In this document: piece by piece, positions 63,577 through 64,000 of the stretch | Layout of the letters: every line of letters starts with the position of its first letter | How positions within the stretch are numbered: position 1 is the stretch's first letter | Assembly: GCF_036088315.1 (NCBI RefSeq) | Contig: NZ_CP107996.1 | Location: forward strand, 5,947,001 to 6,011,000 | DNA from: Streptomyces sp. NBC_00344 | Lineage (GTDB): Bacteria; Actinomycetota; Actinomycetes; Streptomycetales; Streptomycetaceae | DNA: 64,000 nt | Direction of reading: 5' to 3' | Notes under the pieces: model-generated | What the model was told of the DNA's origin: nothing | What the model saw: the letters and a program-made list of their open reading frames with translations, nothing else | The model's database searches: none | Made by a program: the position numbers and the translations under genes

Positions 63577-64000
63577 TCAGGGCGCCGGCGGTTCCTGGGT
63601 GCCGCGTCCCACCGGCCCGCGTCCCGACAGCACCTCCCCGTACGCCTGCATCAGATCCGGCAGCCGCAGCGTGGACAGATCGTCCCTGTCAGGTGTTCCG
63701 GCATACCCGGACAGCCGCAGATCCCGGTAGGCGCAGCTCTTCTCGTACAACGTGCGCAGAAAACGGCCGTTGCCCAGTTCGTCGATCCAGCCCTGGTCCA
63801 CCACATGCCCGGCGATCGAGCGCAGCTCGTCCAGCGACTCCTCGTCCCAGACGTCGCCGTTCTCCGTGGCCAGCACCTCGCCGATGGCGGTGAGCTCCAG
63901 CGGCCGGTAGCTGGGGAAGTCGACGCGGGTGGTGAAGCGTGAGGACAGACCGGGGTTGGTGGTGAGCAGACGGTCCATGCCCTCCGGGTAGCCGGCCAGG
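63577..64000 (-). CDS. AAA+ ATPase, CbbX/SpoVK type, C-terminal part (5' end outside window)
   Basis: About 140 C-terminal residues of an AAA+ ATPase are present, and the frame runs open to the window edge. LAGYPEGMDRLLTTNPGLSS followed by RFTTRVDFPSY is the conserved sensor/arginine-finger region of the CbbX-SpoVK family. NGRFLRTLYEKSCAYRDLRL is the small-domain sensor 2 region, where the NGR..R is typical. The Walker motifs must lie upstream, outside the window. The tail is Pro/Gly-rich. Members in Streptomyces are often linked to type VII secretion or sporulation, but the context here is cut off. Confidence 0.85.
   Translation of the reverse strand, partial: LAGYPEGMDRLLTTNPGLSSRFTTRVDFPSYRPLELTAIGEVLATENGDVWDEESLDELRSIAGHVVDQGWIDELGNGRFLRTLYEKSCAYRDLRLSGYAGTPDRDDLSTLRLPDLMQAYGEVLSGRGPVGRGTQEPPAP

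Overview
The window is high-GC actinobacterial chromosome, almost certainly from a Streptomyces. The order of genes matches the conserved core of that genus (aro cluster - efp - nusB - bldD - pyr operon - mihF - gmk - rpoZ - coaBC - metK - priA - fmt - rsmB - rpe, and later the rib and his genes). Many starts are GTG, genes are often coupled by ATGA/GTGA overlaps, and developmental and actinobacterial proteins (BldD, mIHF, GuaB1, a SigB/F-type sigma factor) are present. The species cannot be told from the sequence. No tRNA, rRNA, CRISPR array, transposase or phage gene was recognised.

Layout. 1-2.9 kb: shikimate genes aroC (3' part), aroK in frame with aroB, and aroQ. 3-7.6 kb: a P-loop kinase-like protein, an Xaa-Pro peptidase, efp, nusB and a PLP decarboxylase. 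7.7-8.3 kb: bldD (minus strand) with two abutting BldD boxes upstream. 8.4-18.5 kb: the pyrimidine operon pyrR-pyrB-pyrC-(PH-like membrane protein)-carA-carB-pyrD-pyrF, headed by a PyrR RNA site overlapping the Shine-Dalgarno sequence. 18.8-29.4 kb: mihF, gmk, rpoZ, coaBC, metK, priA (ATPase motifs lost), an HTH protein, fmt, rsmB, a 40-bp tandem repeat and rpe.

29.5-38.9 kb: a SorC-type regulator, then a photolyase-centred accessory group (photolyase, SDR/DUF2867 protein, broken DUF4383 gene, FAD oxidoreductase, broken SRPBCC gene), the GMP reductase-like GuaB1, and a SigB/F-type sigma factor facing an RsbW-like ATPase. 39.7-42.9 kb: an Lrp/AsnC regulator, a nitrilase-family amidase and a flavin monooxygenase. 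These closely resemble DavA and DavB of the lysine - 5-aminovaleramide - 5-aminovalerate route. 43-48.8 kb (minus strand): an F420-type luciferase-like oxidoreductase, a DUF5995 protein, and three secreted proteins each carrying a ricin-type (CBM13) lectin domain: ThuA-like, GH18 chitinase and GH16 glucanase. A DasR-like site lies upstream of the last two, which suggests control of fungal or insect wall degradation by aminosugars. 49-54.6 kb: an NCS2 permease, an alginate-lyase-family enzyme, and a divergent MFS transporter / ROK repressor pair sharing a palindrome.

54.7-60.4 kb: an FMN riboswitch followed by ribD-ribE-ribM-ribBA-ribH, then hisE-hisG. 60.4-64 kb: a PH-like membrane protein, two coupled CNNM/CorC-type membrane proteins, and the 3' part of an AAA ATPase gene running off the window.

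Most of the window is conserved housekeeping sequence. The parts most worth a second look are the in-frame AroK-AroB arrangement, the BldD/PyrR control region, the decayed photolyase island, the DavAB module, the CBM13 enzyme cluster with its dre-like site, the MFS/ROK operator, and the palindrome between the FMN riboswitch and ribD. Nothing seen amounts to a clearly new defence or mobile system.
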